39,088 bases of DNA from Verrucomicrobiota bacterium (GTDB taxonomy: Bacteria; Verrucomicrobiota; Verrucomicrobiia; Chthoniobacterales; Terrimicrobiaceae). The translations under genes and the position numbers were made by a program. Positions 33,395-39,088 of the stretch are shown here, piece after piece; the first letter of the stretch is position 1, and every line of letters begins with the position of its first letter. Under the pieces are notes generated by a model. It did not search any database, had not been told where the DNA came from, and was given only the letters and a program-made list of their open reading frames with translations. The stretch covers positions 1 through 39,088 of the forward strand of contig JAFKMU010000072.1 in NCBI GenBank assembly GCA_017305195.1, written 5' to 3'.

Positions 33395-33478
33395 TCACCC
33401 TTTCATCGCAAACCCGTCAACCAGCACGACTACGGGGCCGCAACGCCGAAACGTCGTGCGCCACAAACGCAATTACCC

Positions 33479-33838
33479 ATGGCAATCGCATCACCCAAAA
33501 ACCGAAAAGAAACGGCTGGTCAGTACAAGATCAACCCCGAGATCGATAACAAGCTCAATGACTTCATGAAGGCCAACGCAGATTTGGTCCAATACGTGAA
33601 GGACCTTCCTCGCGAGCAGTTGGAACGAAAGTTCCTCCTTCGCAAGATGAAGGACGAGGAGCAGAAGCAGGGGTACACCGCCAAGGTGAAAGCCTGGCTG
33701 GCCAAGCCTGAACAGGCCGACCTGATCCAGAGCATCAAGTCCACCATCAGCCCGAACATGAAGACCGAGCGGCAGGAACAGGCGCTGGTTACGGCCGCCA
33801 AGAACCACATCCGCAACAACGGTATCAAGATTGGCTGA
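33479..33838 (+). CDS. Small highly charged protein of unknown function
   Basis: A 119-residue soluble protein, lysine- and glutamate-rich, mostly helical (INPEIDNKLNDFMKANADLV, LERKFLLRKMKDEEQKQ, KTERQEQALVTAAKNHIRNN). No signal peptide, transmembrane helix or catalytic motif is seen. It follows an 84-nt gap after the preceding small gene and is the last short gene before the excisionase-like HTH. It could be a DNA-binding or substrate-related accessory protein of the secretion cluster; there is no direct evidence. Confidence 0.6.
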   Translation: MAIASPKNRKETAGQYKINPEIDNKLNDFMKANADLVQYVKDLPREQLERKFLLRKMKDEEQKQGYTAKVKAWLAKPEQADLIQSIKSTISPNMKTERQEQALVTAAKNHIRNNGIKIG

Positions 33839-33898
33839 TCCTGCTGGGCGTGTCGGTCGGGCGTTCCGGCCGGCGCGCCTTTCTCCTGAACAAATCTC

Positions 33899-34207
33899 AT
33901 GCGGCTAAATTCTCATAAACGGCGCTTCAGCAGGAAACCGGCTGCGTTTTTCGACCCCACACTCCCCGAACCTTTTCCGGCAATTCCTCCTGCTAGGAAT
34001 GAAATACCCGGTGCTGATGATGGATTTATCAAGGCGAAGGAAGCGGCAGAGTGGCTCGGTATACCGCTCCGATCCTTCAATCAATACGTCCAACGCAAAT
34101 TACTTCCCAGCTACAAACTCGGCAGGCACCGGTTGTTCCGAAAATCCCAACTCGTAGAAGCTCTGGGGGCCAATTTCATTGCTAGCCGAAACGCCATTTT
34201 CCGTTGA
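33899..34207 (+). CDS. Excisionase-like helix-turn-helix protein
   Basis: A 102-residue protein whose second half is a MerR/HTH_17-type winged helix as in excisionases: DGFIKAKEAAEWLGIPLRSF, then NQYVQRKLLPSYKLGRHRLF and RKSQLVEAL. The first 40 residues are basic and proline-rich and not obviously conserved, so the true start may be further in. It is the final plus-strand gene of the cluster. Excisionase-like proteins mark the end of many integrative elements, but no integrase is visible here; it may simply be a regulator. Confidence 0.7.
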   Translation: MRLNSHKRRFSRKPAAFFDPTLPEPFPAIPPARNEIPGADDGFIKAKEAAEWLGIPLRSFNQYVQRKLLPSYKLGRHRLFRKSQLVEALGANFIASRNAIFR

Positions 34208-34281
34208 TAGGTCTGGGGGCGAATGACCAAAAGATAGACAGGAACCCACATCACAGCCGAAGCAGGAAAACTCACCGATAG

Positions 34282-34671
34282 TTATTGGTTATAAACATCG
34301 AGGTTCAGTTCGTCCGGGTGGTGGCCGATAATTGTTTCCGTAGTATATGGGCCAGATAGTATGTAAGGAAACGCTGTATTTCCTGATCTACGAATCACGT
34401 AATGATACGCGTTAACTGGTCCCTCATTCCATTCAGGCTTCGGATTTTTCTCGAATACCAAAACTTCGAATGCAGCAATGGAGGGATACGAATTGAGACG
34501 TTTGGGTTCATCCTGCGAGCCGCTAATAAAAGCGCCTAGCAAATCGTTTGGTCTTACGATTTTTGGGATGACTTTTAACTCTTCGAGATTGATTTCAGTG
34601 ATCTCCCACTTATCGGAAGAGTAGATTTTGTCCAGTTGTTCTTGAGTGATGGGTATATGATTGGCTTTCAT
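34282..34671 (-). CDS. Hypothetical protein in AT-rich segment
   Basis: A 129-residue soluble protein (MKANHIPITQEQLDKIYSSD ... NLDVYNQ). It contains a mixed alpha/beta stretch (YPSIAAFEVLVFEKNPKPEW, NAYHYVIRRSG) but no motif I can name. Codon use is AT-richer than that of the secretion cluster, suggesting separate origin. It is convergent with the excisionase-like gene and 57 nt downstream of another minus-strand gene, with which it may form an operon. Confidence 0.55.
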   Translation of the reverse strand: MKANHIPITQEQLDKIYSSDKWEITEINLEELKVIPKIVRPNDLLGAFISGSQDEPKRLNSYPSIAAFEVLVFEKNPKPEWNEGPVNAYHYVIRRSGNTAFPYILSGPYTTETIIGHHPDELNLDVYNQ

Positions 34672-34728
34672 GCATTTTGTTACACATAGAATCTCAAACC
34701 GTGACCAATTTCAGAAATTTTTTGAATA

Positions 34729-35208
34729 TCACTTCTGAATAAGGTGAGTCCTGTGATAAAGAATGGCAGTTATCACCACTCCAAGAATCCTTCTATGGCT
34801 CTCTTCCATAACGTCGTAGTGAAGTTGGCCGCGTTTTTTGGCCGCATGGATTCTTCCGGCGGCGGCTAGGAACATGTCAGCTTGATCGGTATCGCCAAAT
34901 CCTCCCTGTTGAATCAAGGAAACGTAGTCGCAACCGATCCACCATTTACCTTTCTTCAAAATTCCCCAGTTCAAGTGTTTTTGAACGTATTCTCCCAAAC
35001 GATCCTCATTGTCATGATAGCGTTTGGGTGGATGGGCCTTTCCAATTTCGACGATCAATTGATTGAGCAGCCCAGCATAGCTTCCCTCCTCCTCGACGTA
35101 TTTTTGCTCTTCTGCATCCCACGTAAGCTCCCAATTCCCCATTATATGGGAAAGGGGCCTGAGAACCTCCTTGTCGAGGTAATAACTGCGCGAGAAAAAA
35201 TCCATCAT
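34729..35208 (-). CDS. Hypothetical protein in AT-rich segment
   Basis: A 159-residue protein if started at the double ATG at 35208/35205 (MMDFFSRSYYLDKEVLRPLS). The frame is open to 35379 but the extra residues are Ser/Arg-rich and look non-coding. Aromatic- and charge-rich sequence (HLNWGILKKGKWWIGCDYVS, FLAAAGRIHAAKKRGQLHYD) suggests a soluble globular protein; no family is recognised. AT-rich codon use matches its neighbours at 34282 and 38633. Before the transposon inserted, it lay roughly 270 nt downstream of the DAC-domain gene on the same strand. Confidence 0.55.
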   Translation of the reverse strand: MMDFFSRSYYLDKEVLRPLSHIMGNWELTWDAEEQKYVEEEGSYAGLLNQLIVEIGKAHPPKRYHDNEDRLGEYVQKHLNWGILKKGKWWIGCDYVSLIQQGGFGDTDQADMFLAAAGRIHAAKKRGQLHYDVMEESHRRILGVVITAILYHRTHLIQK

Positions 35209-35458
35209 GACTGCTGGAGCTATAGAAATGCTGAATCGGTTTTGGAAGATGCATCTGTCATTTCGAAATGTCGGAAATGAGGAATATGTTCCGACGCTTC
35301 GAAACGGGCGGCTAGTCTCATGTGCCAAGCCGCTTGCGCCAACCCGTCGAAACCATCCCCCACTTGAGGAAAGGTTCAATTTTCTCCCACATGATTTGAC
35401 CTCTTCGATTGATAGCTCGCATAGCTATGGCGGAAATGGTTGAACGCATCACCAATTT
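35209..35458. other. AT-rich gap between the hypothetical gene and the transposon
   Basis: No convincing gene. It holds a perfect 12-bp palindrome CATTTCGAAATG (35259-35270) upstream of the minus-strand gene, a possible operator, and a 10-bp palindrome CATAGCTATG (35420-35429). A 43-codon minus-strand ORF (35318-35449) is present but lacks support. Its right end is the left copy of the target-site duplication. Confidence 0.4.
35452..35458. repeat. Target-site duplication, left copy
   Basis: CCAATTT directly abuts the TGT end of the transposon; the same seven bases follow the ACA end at 38609-38615. The direct match extends by chance to ten bases (CACCAATTTT) when the transposon's own end bases are counted. 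Confidence 0.8.
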
Positions 35459-35484
35459 TGTTACGCGCCGCGATAATCGCGGGG
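35459..35484 (+). repeat. Left terminal inverted repeat
   Basis: Begins TGTTACGCG and ends CGCGGGG. It differs from the reverse complement of the right repeat only at bases 4 and 5 (TA versus AG). Each repeat contains the 7+1+7 palindrome CCGCGATAATCGCGG (here 35468-35482), so each end is itself dyad-symmetric. Confidence 0.88.
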
Positions 35485-35556
35485 AATCGGGGGTGTACAC
35501 TTTCGAAATAATCTCGGGGTTTGGAGAGCGGAATACGGGAGGAATGTGAAGAGGGA

Positions 35557-35635
35557 TCCGTCCCGGAGGGGGACGGAGCGGAAGCCTTCGAGCCGTAGGC
35601 GAGAAGGCTGGAGCGGAGTCCCCCTCCGGGACGGA
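35557..35635. repeat. Long perfect inverted repeat (hairpin/cruciform) near the left end
   Basis: TCCGTCCCGGAGGGGGAC (35557-35574) is perfectly complementary to 35618-35635. Inside the loop, AGCCTTC pairs with GAAGGCT and the octamer GGAGCGGA appears as a direct repeat (35575-35582, 35610-35617). It lies between the terminal repeat and the zinc-ribbon gene and would form a long nested stem in RNA or DNA. The region 35485-35692 holds no other gene; a promoter is expected but not evident. Confidence 0.75.
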
Positions 35636-35692
35636 GGGCGCGAGGCTGGTGGGACTTTTCGGGGAAAGGGGCGTGTGAATAGGGTTGAAGCG

Positions 35693-36253
35693 ATGCTGAT
35701 TTATCAATCGTCGCTTTGCGGAAGTGATCGTCCGTGTGCAGGCCGGGAATGCCCGGAATGCGGAGGCACTCAAATCCTGCACAAGCATGGGATTTACTGG
35801 CGTCACCGTGGGTTGGAGGGAGACGAGCGGGTCCAGGTCCAGCGGTATTTATGTCCGCGCTGCGGGCATACGTGGAGTGTGATCCCGGAGGGCATGATGC
35901 CGTATCGGAGTCTGGAAGTCGCACGTTTGGAGGAACTGGCCGACGAGCGATTCGGATTGGCCGGCGGAGGCGCGAGGCCTCCACCGGCCACCGAGAAGGA
36001 GGAGGGCAGCATTCGGCGGGCGTGCAAAGTTCTGTCGAAACGCATCCCCTTCCTCTGCGGGGTGTTTGGCCAGCAGGTGCCGGTGCTTGGAGGCAAAGAC
36101 ATCTGCGGGTTTTGGCGGGCCGTGCGTAAGCTTGGCTCGACGCAGAGCATCCTGCTTGGGTTGGCGCGGGACTTCAAGACCGCGCTGCTGGGATGTTATC
36201 GCAGTTTGCGGGCGTATTGGGAACGGGGGGCCGTCCCCGCTGCGGCGGCCTGA
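35693..36253 (+). CDS. Transposon zinc-ribbon protein (DUF6431-like)
   Basis: A 186-residue protein starting MLIYQSSLC. Four cysteines in two CPxC knuckles (C20/C23 in ECPECGG and C54/C57 in LCPRCGHTW) form a zinc ribbon like those that precede many transposase HTH domains. The remainder is basic and helical with RRACKVLSKRIPFLCGVFGQ and DICGFWRAVRKLG. It resembles the DUF6431 family as I recall it; that name is not certain. An open frame extends upstream to 35546 across the hairpin; ATG 35693 (or GTG 35675) is the better start. Position as first gene of a DDE/ATPase transposon suggests end- or target-DNA recognition. Confidence 0.7.
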   Translation: MLIYQSSLCGSDRPCAGRECPECGGTQILHKHGIYWRHRGLEGDERVQVQRYLCPRCGHTWSVIPEGMMPYRSLEVARLEELADERFGLAGGGARPPPATEKEEGSIRRACKVLSKRIPFLCGVFGQQVPVLGGKDICGFWRAVRKLGSTQSILLGLARDFKTALLGCYRSLRAYWERGAVPAAAA

Positions 36254-36323
36254 GAGCCGGGAGGACCATCCCACAAAACCGTTTTGTTGGAGGGCGCTCC
36301 CGGTGGCCATAAACCGCCGGGGC

Positions 36324-37586
36324 ATGAAAAACTCCGCACCCCAACCCAAGGAAAGCCGGGCGCTGCTGCGCTTCGAGGTCATCTGCCACATCAAAACCCT
36401 GCAACAGGAAGGGCGTCCGCTCGCTGAATGCGTGCGGGCCGCAGCCTCGCGTCCCTGGCCGGGAGAGAACGGGCGATACTTTGCCGCCCGCACGTTGGAA
36501 ACGTGGTGGTAGGATTATGCCAGCAAAGGCTACGCGGGCATTGCCGGAAAACCCGCCCGCAGCGACGCGGGGCAAAGCCGGTTCATCGACGAAGAAACCG
36601 GTCTCTGGATCATTGATGCCATCAGCAAGAGTCCCGGTGTGCCCTTCAGCGTGCTTTACCGGCTCTGGGACGAACACGGCCGGGGCCTGCCCTCGGAAAG
36701 CGCCGTGCGTCGGTTCCTCAAAAACAAAGGCTACGACGCTCGCAGTCTGAAAGCCGGACGGCTGGAAAATGGCCCTACGAAGGCGTTCGAAGCCCCCGCG
36801 CCCAACGACCTCTGGATGGTGGACTTTGCCGTTGGGCCGACTTTGCGCGACGCCGATAACAAAGTGATCACCACCCAGCTTTGCGTCCTCATCGACGATC
36901 ACAGCCGCCTCATCACTTATGGCGCCTACTATGCCAACGGCGACACCGCCGCGTTCCTGGAAAGTCTCAAACAAGCCGTCCTGCGCCGCGGCCTGCCGCT
37001 CGAGCTCTACACCGATCAGGGCAAACCCTTCGTCAACCATCACGCCCGCATCGTTTGCGCCAACCTCGGCATCCGGCTCCTGCACGCCAAGCCCTACCAC
37101 GCCTGGAGCAAAGGCAAAGTCGAGCGCCTCATCCGCACCATCCAAAACGACTTCGAGTTGACCCTGCGCCTGGACGGCGGCCCCGTCCACAGCCTCACCG
37201 AACTCAATGCCGCCCTCTCGCGCTGGATCGCCGGGGCCTACCATCTGCGCAAACACAGTTCCACCGGCCAGACCCCGCACGAGCGGTTCAACCGCGGCTC
37301 CCATCCCATCCGCCCGGTCGAAGAGCCCGATAAAATCGACGCGCTTTTTTACACCCGCACCGAACGCGTCGTGCGCAAGGACGGCACGGTCACTCTGGGC
37401 AAAAAACTCTTCGAAGTCCCGCTTGCCCTGCGTGCCCTTTCAATCCAACTGCGCTACGACCCGATCCTCTTCGATCCCGTGGAAGTCTGGCACAAGGACA
37501 CCTTCCAGGGTCTGGCCCGCCGCTGCGACCTGCACCTCAACAGCGCGCTCAATCACCACCACCGGGGAACCAACTATGCGCGCTGA
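36324..37586 (+). pseudogene. DDE transposase/integrase with an in-frame amber codon
   Basis: Read as one frame it encodes 420 codons with a single TAG at 36510-36512. Before it lies an HTH-like segment (MKNSAPQPKESRALLRF ... AARTLETWW); after it the same frame continues DYASKGYAGIAGKP and into an rve-type catalytic domain: D167 in LWMVDFAVGP, D231 in LYTDQGKPF and E267 in GKVERLIRT, with exactly 35 residues between the last two. A C-terminal beta region (DGTVTLGKKLFEVPLALRAL) resembles the Mu/IS21 transposase C domain. The amber most likely replaces a Tyr codon (TWWYDYA-like). Without suppression, only a fragment beginning at GTG 36639 could be made, which keeps the DDE residues but lacks the N-terminal DNA-binding part. 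The last 11 nt overlap the ATPase gene. Confidence 0.8.
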
Positions 37587-38439
37587 ACCCGCCTCCCGTT
37601 TGACCAAAACCCCCGCCCTCGACGATCTGCTGCGCGCCTGGGGGCTGCGCCGCGCGCCCTTTGCTTCCGACGACAAAACAAACGAACTCTTTGCCAGCGC
37701 CACCCACCGCGAAGCCCTTAGTCTTCTGGACACCACCGCCGCCCTGCGCGGCGTCATGATGCTGACCGGCAGCCCCGGCGCAGGCAAAAGCACGTTGCTC
37801 AAGACCTGGCTCGCCGGGCTCGAACCCAAACGGTTCCTGCCGCTCCTCATCACCCAGTCCTCGCTGTCCGCCACCGGCGTCCTCGAAGTCCTCTTGGCCA
37901 AACTCGGCGAACGCGCCCGGTTCAAACGCTCCACCAACCTGCTCCTGCTGGAAAAACACCTCGCCGACCTCGAACCCGTCACCCTCGTGCTCGTCCTTGA
38001 CGACGCCCAGAACTACCCCGGCCCGGCCCTCGAAGAACTTCGCCTCCTCCTCGGCCTGAGCGGCCGACACCGCAGTGCCTTTGCCCTCATCATGCTGGGC
38101 GACGACTACCTGCTGGGCAGCCTGCGCCTCAGCGTCCAGCGCGCCCTGTTCAGTCGCATCAGTGCCGCCACTACCCTGGCTCCGTTGCCCCGCGAAGACA
38201 TCGCCCCTTACCTCGACTGGCACGTCTCCCGCGCCGGACTCGACCGCGACATCTTCGCTCCCGCCGCTGTCGATCTGCTGGCCGAAGCCAGCGAAGGCAA
38301 CCCGCGAACCCTTGGCCTCCTGGCCCAAGCCGCCTGGCTCGCCGCCGCCCGCCAAAACACGTTCACCATCGAAGCCGACCATATCCACTCCGCCCTGCGC
38401 CAAGTCCCCGCCGCCAATGTGAAAATCATCCCAAACTGA
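37576..38439 (+). CDS. Transposon AAA ATPase (ExeA/TniB-like)
   Basis: A 287-residue AAA+ protein. LLRAWGLRRAPFASDDKTNELF is the N-terminal signature shared with ExeA/TniB, Walker A is GSPGAGKS (65-72), Walker B LVLVLDDAQ (137-145), and LFSRISAATTLAPLPREDIAPYL carries sensor and arginine-finger-like residues, ending with a lid domain (EASEGNPRTLGLLAQAAWLA). Such ATPases (TniB, TnsC, IstB-like, MuB) bind target DNA and activate the transposase. ATG 37576 overlaps the transposase stop by 11 nt, so production of the two is coupled. No frame damage is seen. Confidence 0.88.
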   Translation: MRAEPASRLTKTPALDDLLRAWGLRRAPFASDDKTNELFASATHREALSLLDTTAALRGVMMLTGSPGAGKSTLLKTWLAGLEPKRFLPLLITQSSLSATGVLEVLLAKLGERARFKRSTNLLLLEKHLADLEPVTLVLVLDDAQNYPGPALEELRLLLGLSGRHRSAFALIMLGDDYLLGSLRLSVQRALFSRISAATTLAPLPREDIAPYLDWHVSRAGLDRDIFAPAAVDLLAEASEGNPRTLGLLAQAAWLAAARQNTFTIEADHIHSALRQVPAANVKIIPN

Positions 38440-38444
38440 ATCCC

Positions 38445-38490
38445 AAGCGGGCTCCGCCCGAGGCCTACCGGCCTCCCGTCGAGCCCGCTT
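38445..38490. terminator. Hairpin after the transposon ATPase gene
   Basis: AAGCGGGCT (38445-38453) pairs with AGCCCGCTT (38482-38490), and AGGCC/GGCCT (38461-38465, 38470-38474) pair within the loop. It begins six bases after the ATPase stop and is followed by CTTTGCC, a poor T-tract, so termination is plausible but weakly supported. Confidence 0.4.
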
Positions 38491-38547
38491 CTTTGCCTTC
38501 AACCCCCCGCTCGCAAATCGAAAAACCCCGCTTCCATCGCGAAAAAA

Positions 38548-38560
38548 CGCCCTCCGTCCC
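38548..38560 (-). repeat. Subterminal inverted repeat shared with the left end
   Basis: CGCCCTCCGTCCC here is the exact reverse complement of GGGACGGAGGGCG at 35628-35640. The copies lie about 48 bp from the right end and 169 bp from the left end, an asymmetric arrangement like subterminal transposase-binding sites of Tn7-type elements. The left copy overlaps the right arm of the hairpin. Confidence 0.55.
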
Positions 38561-38582
38561 CACATTTTATCTCGCCAGAATC

Positions 38583-38608
38583 CCCCGCGATTATCGCGGC
38601 GCGCTACA
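38583..38608 (-). repeat. Right terminal inverted repeat
   Basis: Reverse complement begins TGTAGCGCG and matches the left repeat at 24 of 26 bases, including the internal dyad. The terminal ACA (38606-38608) abuts the second CCAATTT. Confidence 0.88.
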
Positions 38609-38615
38609 CCAATTT
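38609..38615. repeat. Target-site duplication, right copy
   Basis: CCAATTT, identical to 35452-35458. It lies 17 bp downstream of the stop codon of the minus-strand DAC gene, so the insertion left that gene's coding sequence intact. Confidence 0.8.
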
Positions 38616-38632
38616 TCTCTGATGGGCATCGA

Positions 38633-39070
38633 CTAGAGTTCCAAATCCAAATCAAAAGATGCGTCATTCAATATCACAAGCGCTTCATCCTTTCTTCGTA
38701 TCATTTTTACACCGCCATCGTGAGAAGTCACAATTGCCATCCCTCCGGTGTGGTAGGCAAACCTTGCCGCGCTTCCGTGCCTCGTCCCGAACCGCTTTAG
38801 ATCGACATGTCTGAAGTCGGCCATATTGTGGAGTTGACCAGTTTGCACATTGACAGTTGCCGGCAACTCCTTGGCATCAATAATTGCTCCAAAGGCGACC
38901 ACCGCAAGTTGTCGATCAAGCACAACCGCACCATCGATACCAGTAAGTTTTAAGATAGATTCCACGTAAGAATCAATGCGGTTGGTTACTTCGCTGATCT
39001 GAGTTTGAATATTCAAGAAAGGCTCATCCTCAGGTTCCTGCTCTTGAAGAATACAATAACCCTTCATCAT
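38633..39070 (-). CDS. Minimal DAC (DisA_N/CdaA-like) domain protein
   Basis: A 145-residue protein in which residues 30-132 match the diadenylate cyclase fold: IDGAVVLDRQLAVVAFGAII corresponds to the DGA region, RFGTRHGSAARF to the GTRHRAA region and MAIVTSHDGGVKMIRR to the closing strands. In cyclases the second motif is RHRAA; here it is RHGSA, so catalysis is doubtful and nucleotide sensing is more likely, as proposed for DAC-derived sensor domains in bacterial conflict systems. A TAA lies in frame immediately before the ATG pair (39070/39067) and GGAG stands 11 nt upstream, so the gene is probably complete though unusually short, without the usual partner domain. AT-rich codons match the genes at 34282-35208. 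Confidence 0.7.
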   Translation of the reverse strand: MMKGYCILQEQEPEDEPFLNIQTQISEVTNRIDSYVESILKLTGIDGAVVLDRQLAVVAFGAIIDAKELPATVNVQTGQLHNMADFRHVDLKRFGTRHGSAARFAYHTGGMAIVTSHDGGVKMIRRKDEALVILNDASFDLDLEL

Positions 39071-39088
39071 TTACCATAGCTCTCCATT

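Larger units (their letters stand above)
35459..38608 (+). mobile_element. Three-gene transposon (zinc-ribbon protein, DDE transposase, AAA ATPase)
   Basis: A complete element of 3150 bp delimited by 26-bp inverted repeats (24 of 26 identical) with TGT...ACA ends and a 7-bp direct duplication CCAATTT. It encodes, all rightward, a Cys4 zinc-ribbon protein, a D-D-35-E transposase and an ATPase of the ExeA/TniB type, plus inverted subterminal repeats and a large hairpin near the left end. DDE plus ATPase recalls IS21, Tn7, Mu and Tn5053; the zinc-ribbon third gene recalls the target-selecting TniQ/TnsD proteins or InsA but is not obviously homologous. G+C content is visibly higher than that of the flanking genes it has separated. 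Confidence 0.88.

Noticed and set aside
35318..35449. A 43-codon minus-strand ORF between the hypothetical gene and the transposon
   Set aside because: Short, no Shine-Dalgarno sequence, no recognisable motif; the longer version crosses the transposon boundary, which shows the open frame is accidental.
36481..36750. Plus-strand ORF starting near the amber codon in another frame, as a transposase second start
   Set aside because: It is out of frame with the DDE domain and its translation has no transposase motif.
38633..39070. Active diadenylate cyclase
   Set aside because: The second catalytic motif is RHGSA rather than RHRAA and the usual partner domain is missing, so only the fold, not the activity, is claimed.
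1..39088. CRISPR arrays, rRNA or tRNA genes
   Set aside because: No regularly spaced repeats and no cloverleaf or rRNA-like sequence was seen in the intergenic regions.

Overview
The window most likely comes from a member of the Verrucomicrobiota (Opitutae-like). This rests on the combination of a PEP-CTERM-anchored LamG protein, a prepilin-like protein with an H-x9-DG C-terminal motif, GH2/GH36 enzymes with an FAD-dependent oxidoreductase and Gfo/Idh/MocA dehydrogenase, and an AraC regulator in the middle. No rRNA, tRNA or other taxonomic marker is present, so this is an inference.

Positions 1-23696 form a glycan-degradation locus. A five-gene minus-strand operon (FAD oxidoreductase, GH2 beta-mannosidase-like enzyme, SIS isomerase, ROK kinase, D-lyxose/D-mannose isomerase running off the left edge) has every start overlapping the preceding stop. 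It diverges from an AraC regulator across an 86-bp gap holding two adjacent palindromes. On the plus strand follow two LamG-like exported proteins, a pseudopilin, a 1154-aa secreted clan-A-type glycoside hydrolase, an SGNH esterase, two dehydrogenases, a second GH2 beta-mannosidase-like enzyme, a GH36 alpha-galactosidase, a GPH-type sugar symporter and a LytS/LytTR two-component pair. Together these fit uptake and breakdown of an acetylated, galactosylated beta-mannan: chain cleavage outside, deacetylation, import of oligosaccharides by the symporter, removal of galactose and mannose inside, isomerisation of mannose to fructose and phosphorylation by the ROK kinase. The substrate is inferred.

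Positions 23790-34207 are a compact plus-strand type IV secretion cluster whose order is colinear with virB2-B3-B4-B5-B6-B8-B9-B10. An Xre-like regulator stands at its head, two lipoproteins are included, and two small unknown proteins and an excisionase-like HTH protein lie at its tail. VirB11, VirD4, VirB1, a relaxase and an integrase are not in the window.

Positions 34282-39070 are visibly AT-richer minus-strand genes of unknown function, including a minimal DAC (DisA_N/CdaA-like) domain protein with a degenerate active-site motif. They are split by a complete 3150-bp transposon (35459-38608). It has 26-bp terminal inverted repeats ending TGT...ACA, a 7-bp target duplication (CCAATTT), subterminal repeats, and three genes: a zinc-ribbon protein (DUF6431-like), a DDE transposase with an in-frame amber codon, and an AAA ATPase of the ExeA/TniB type. 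This three-component transposon and the VirB11-less secretion cluster are the two parts most worth following up.
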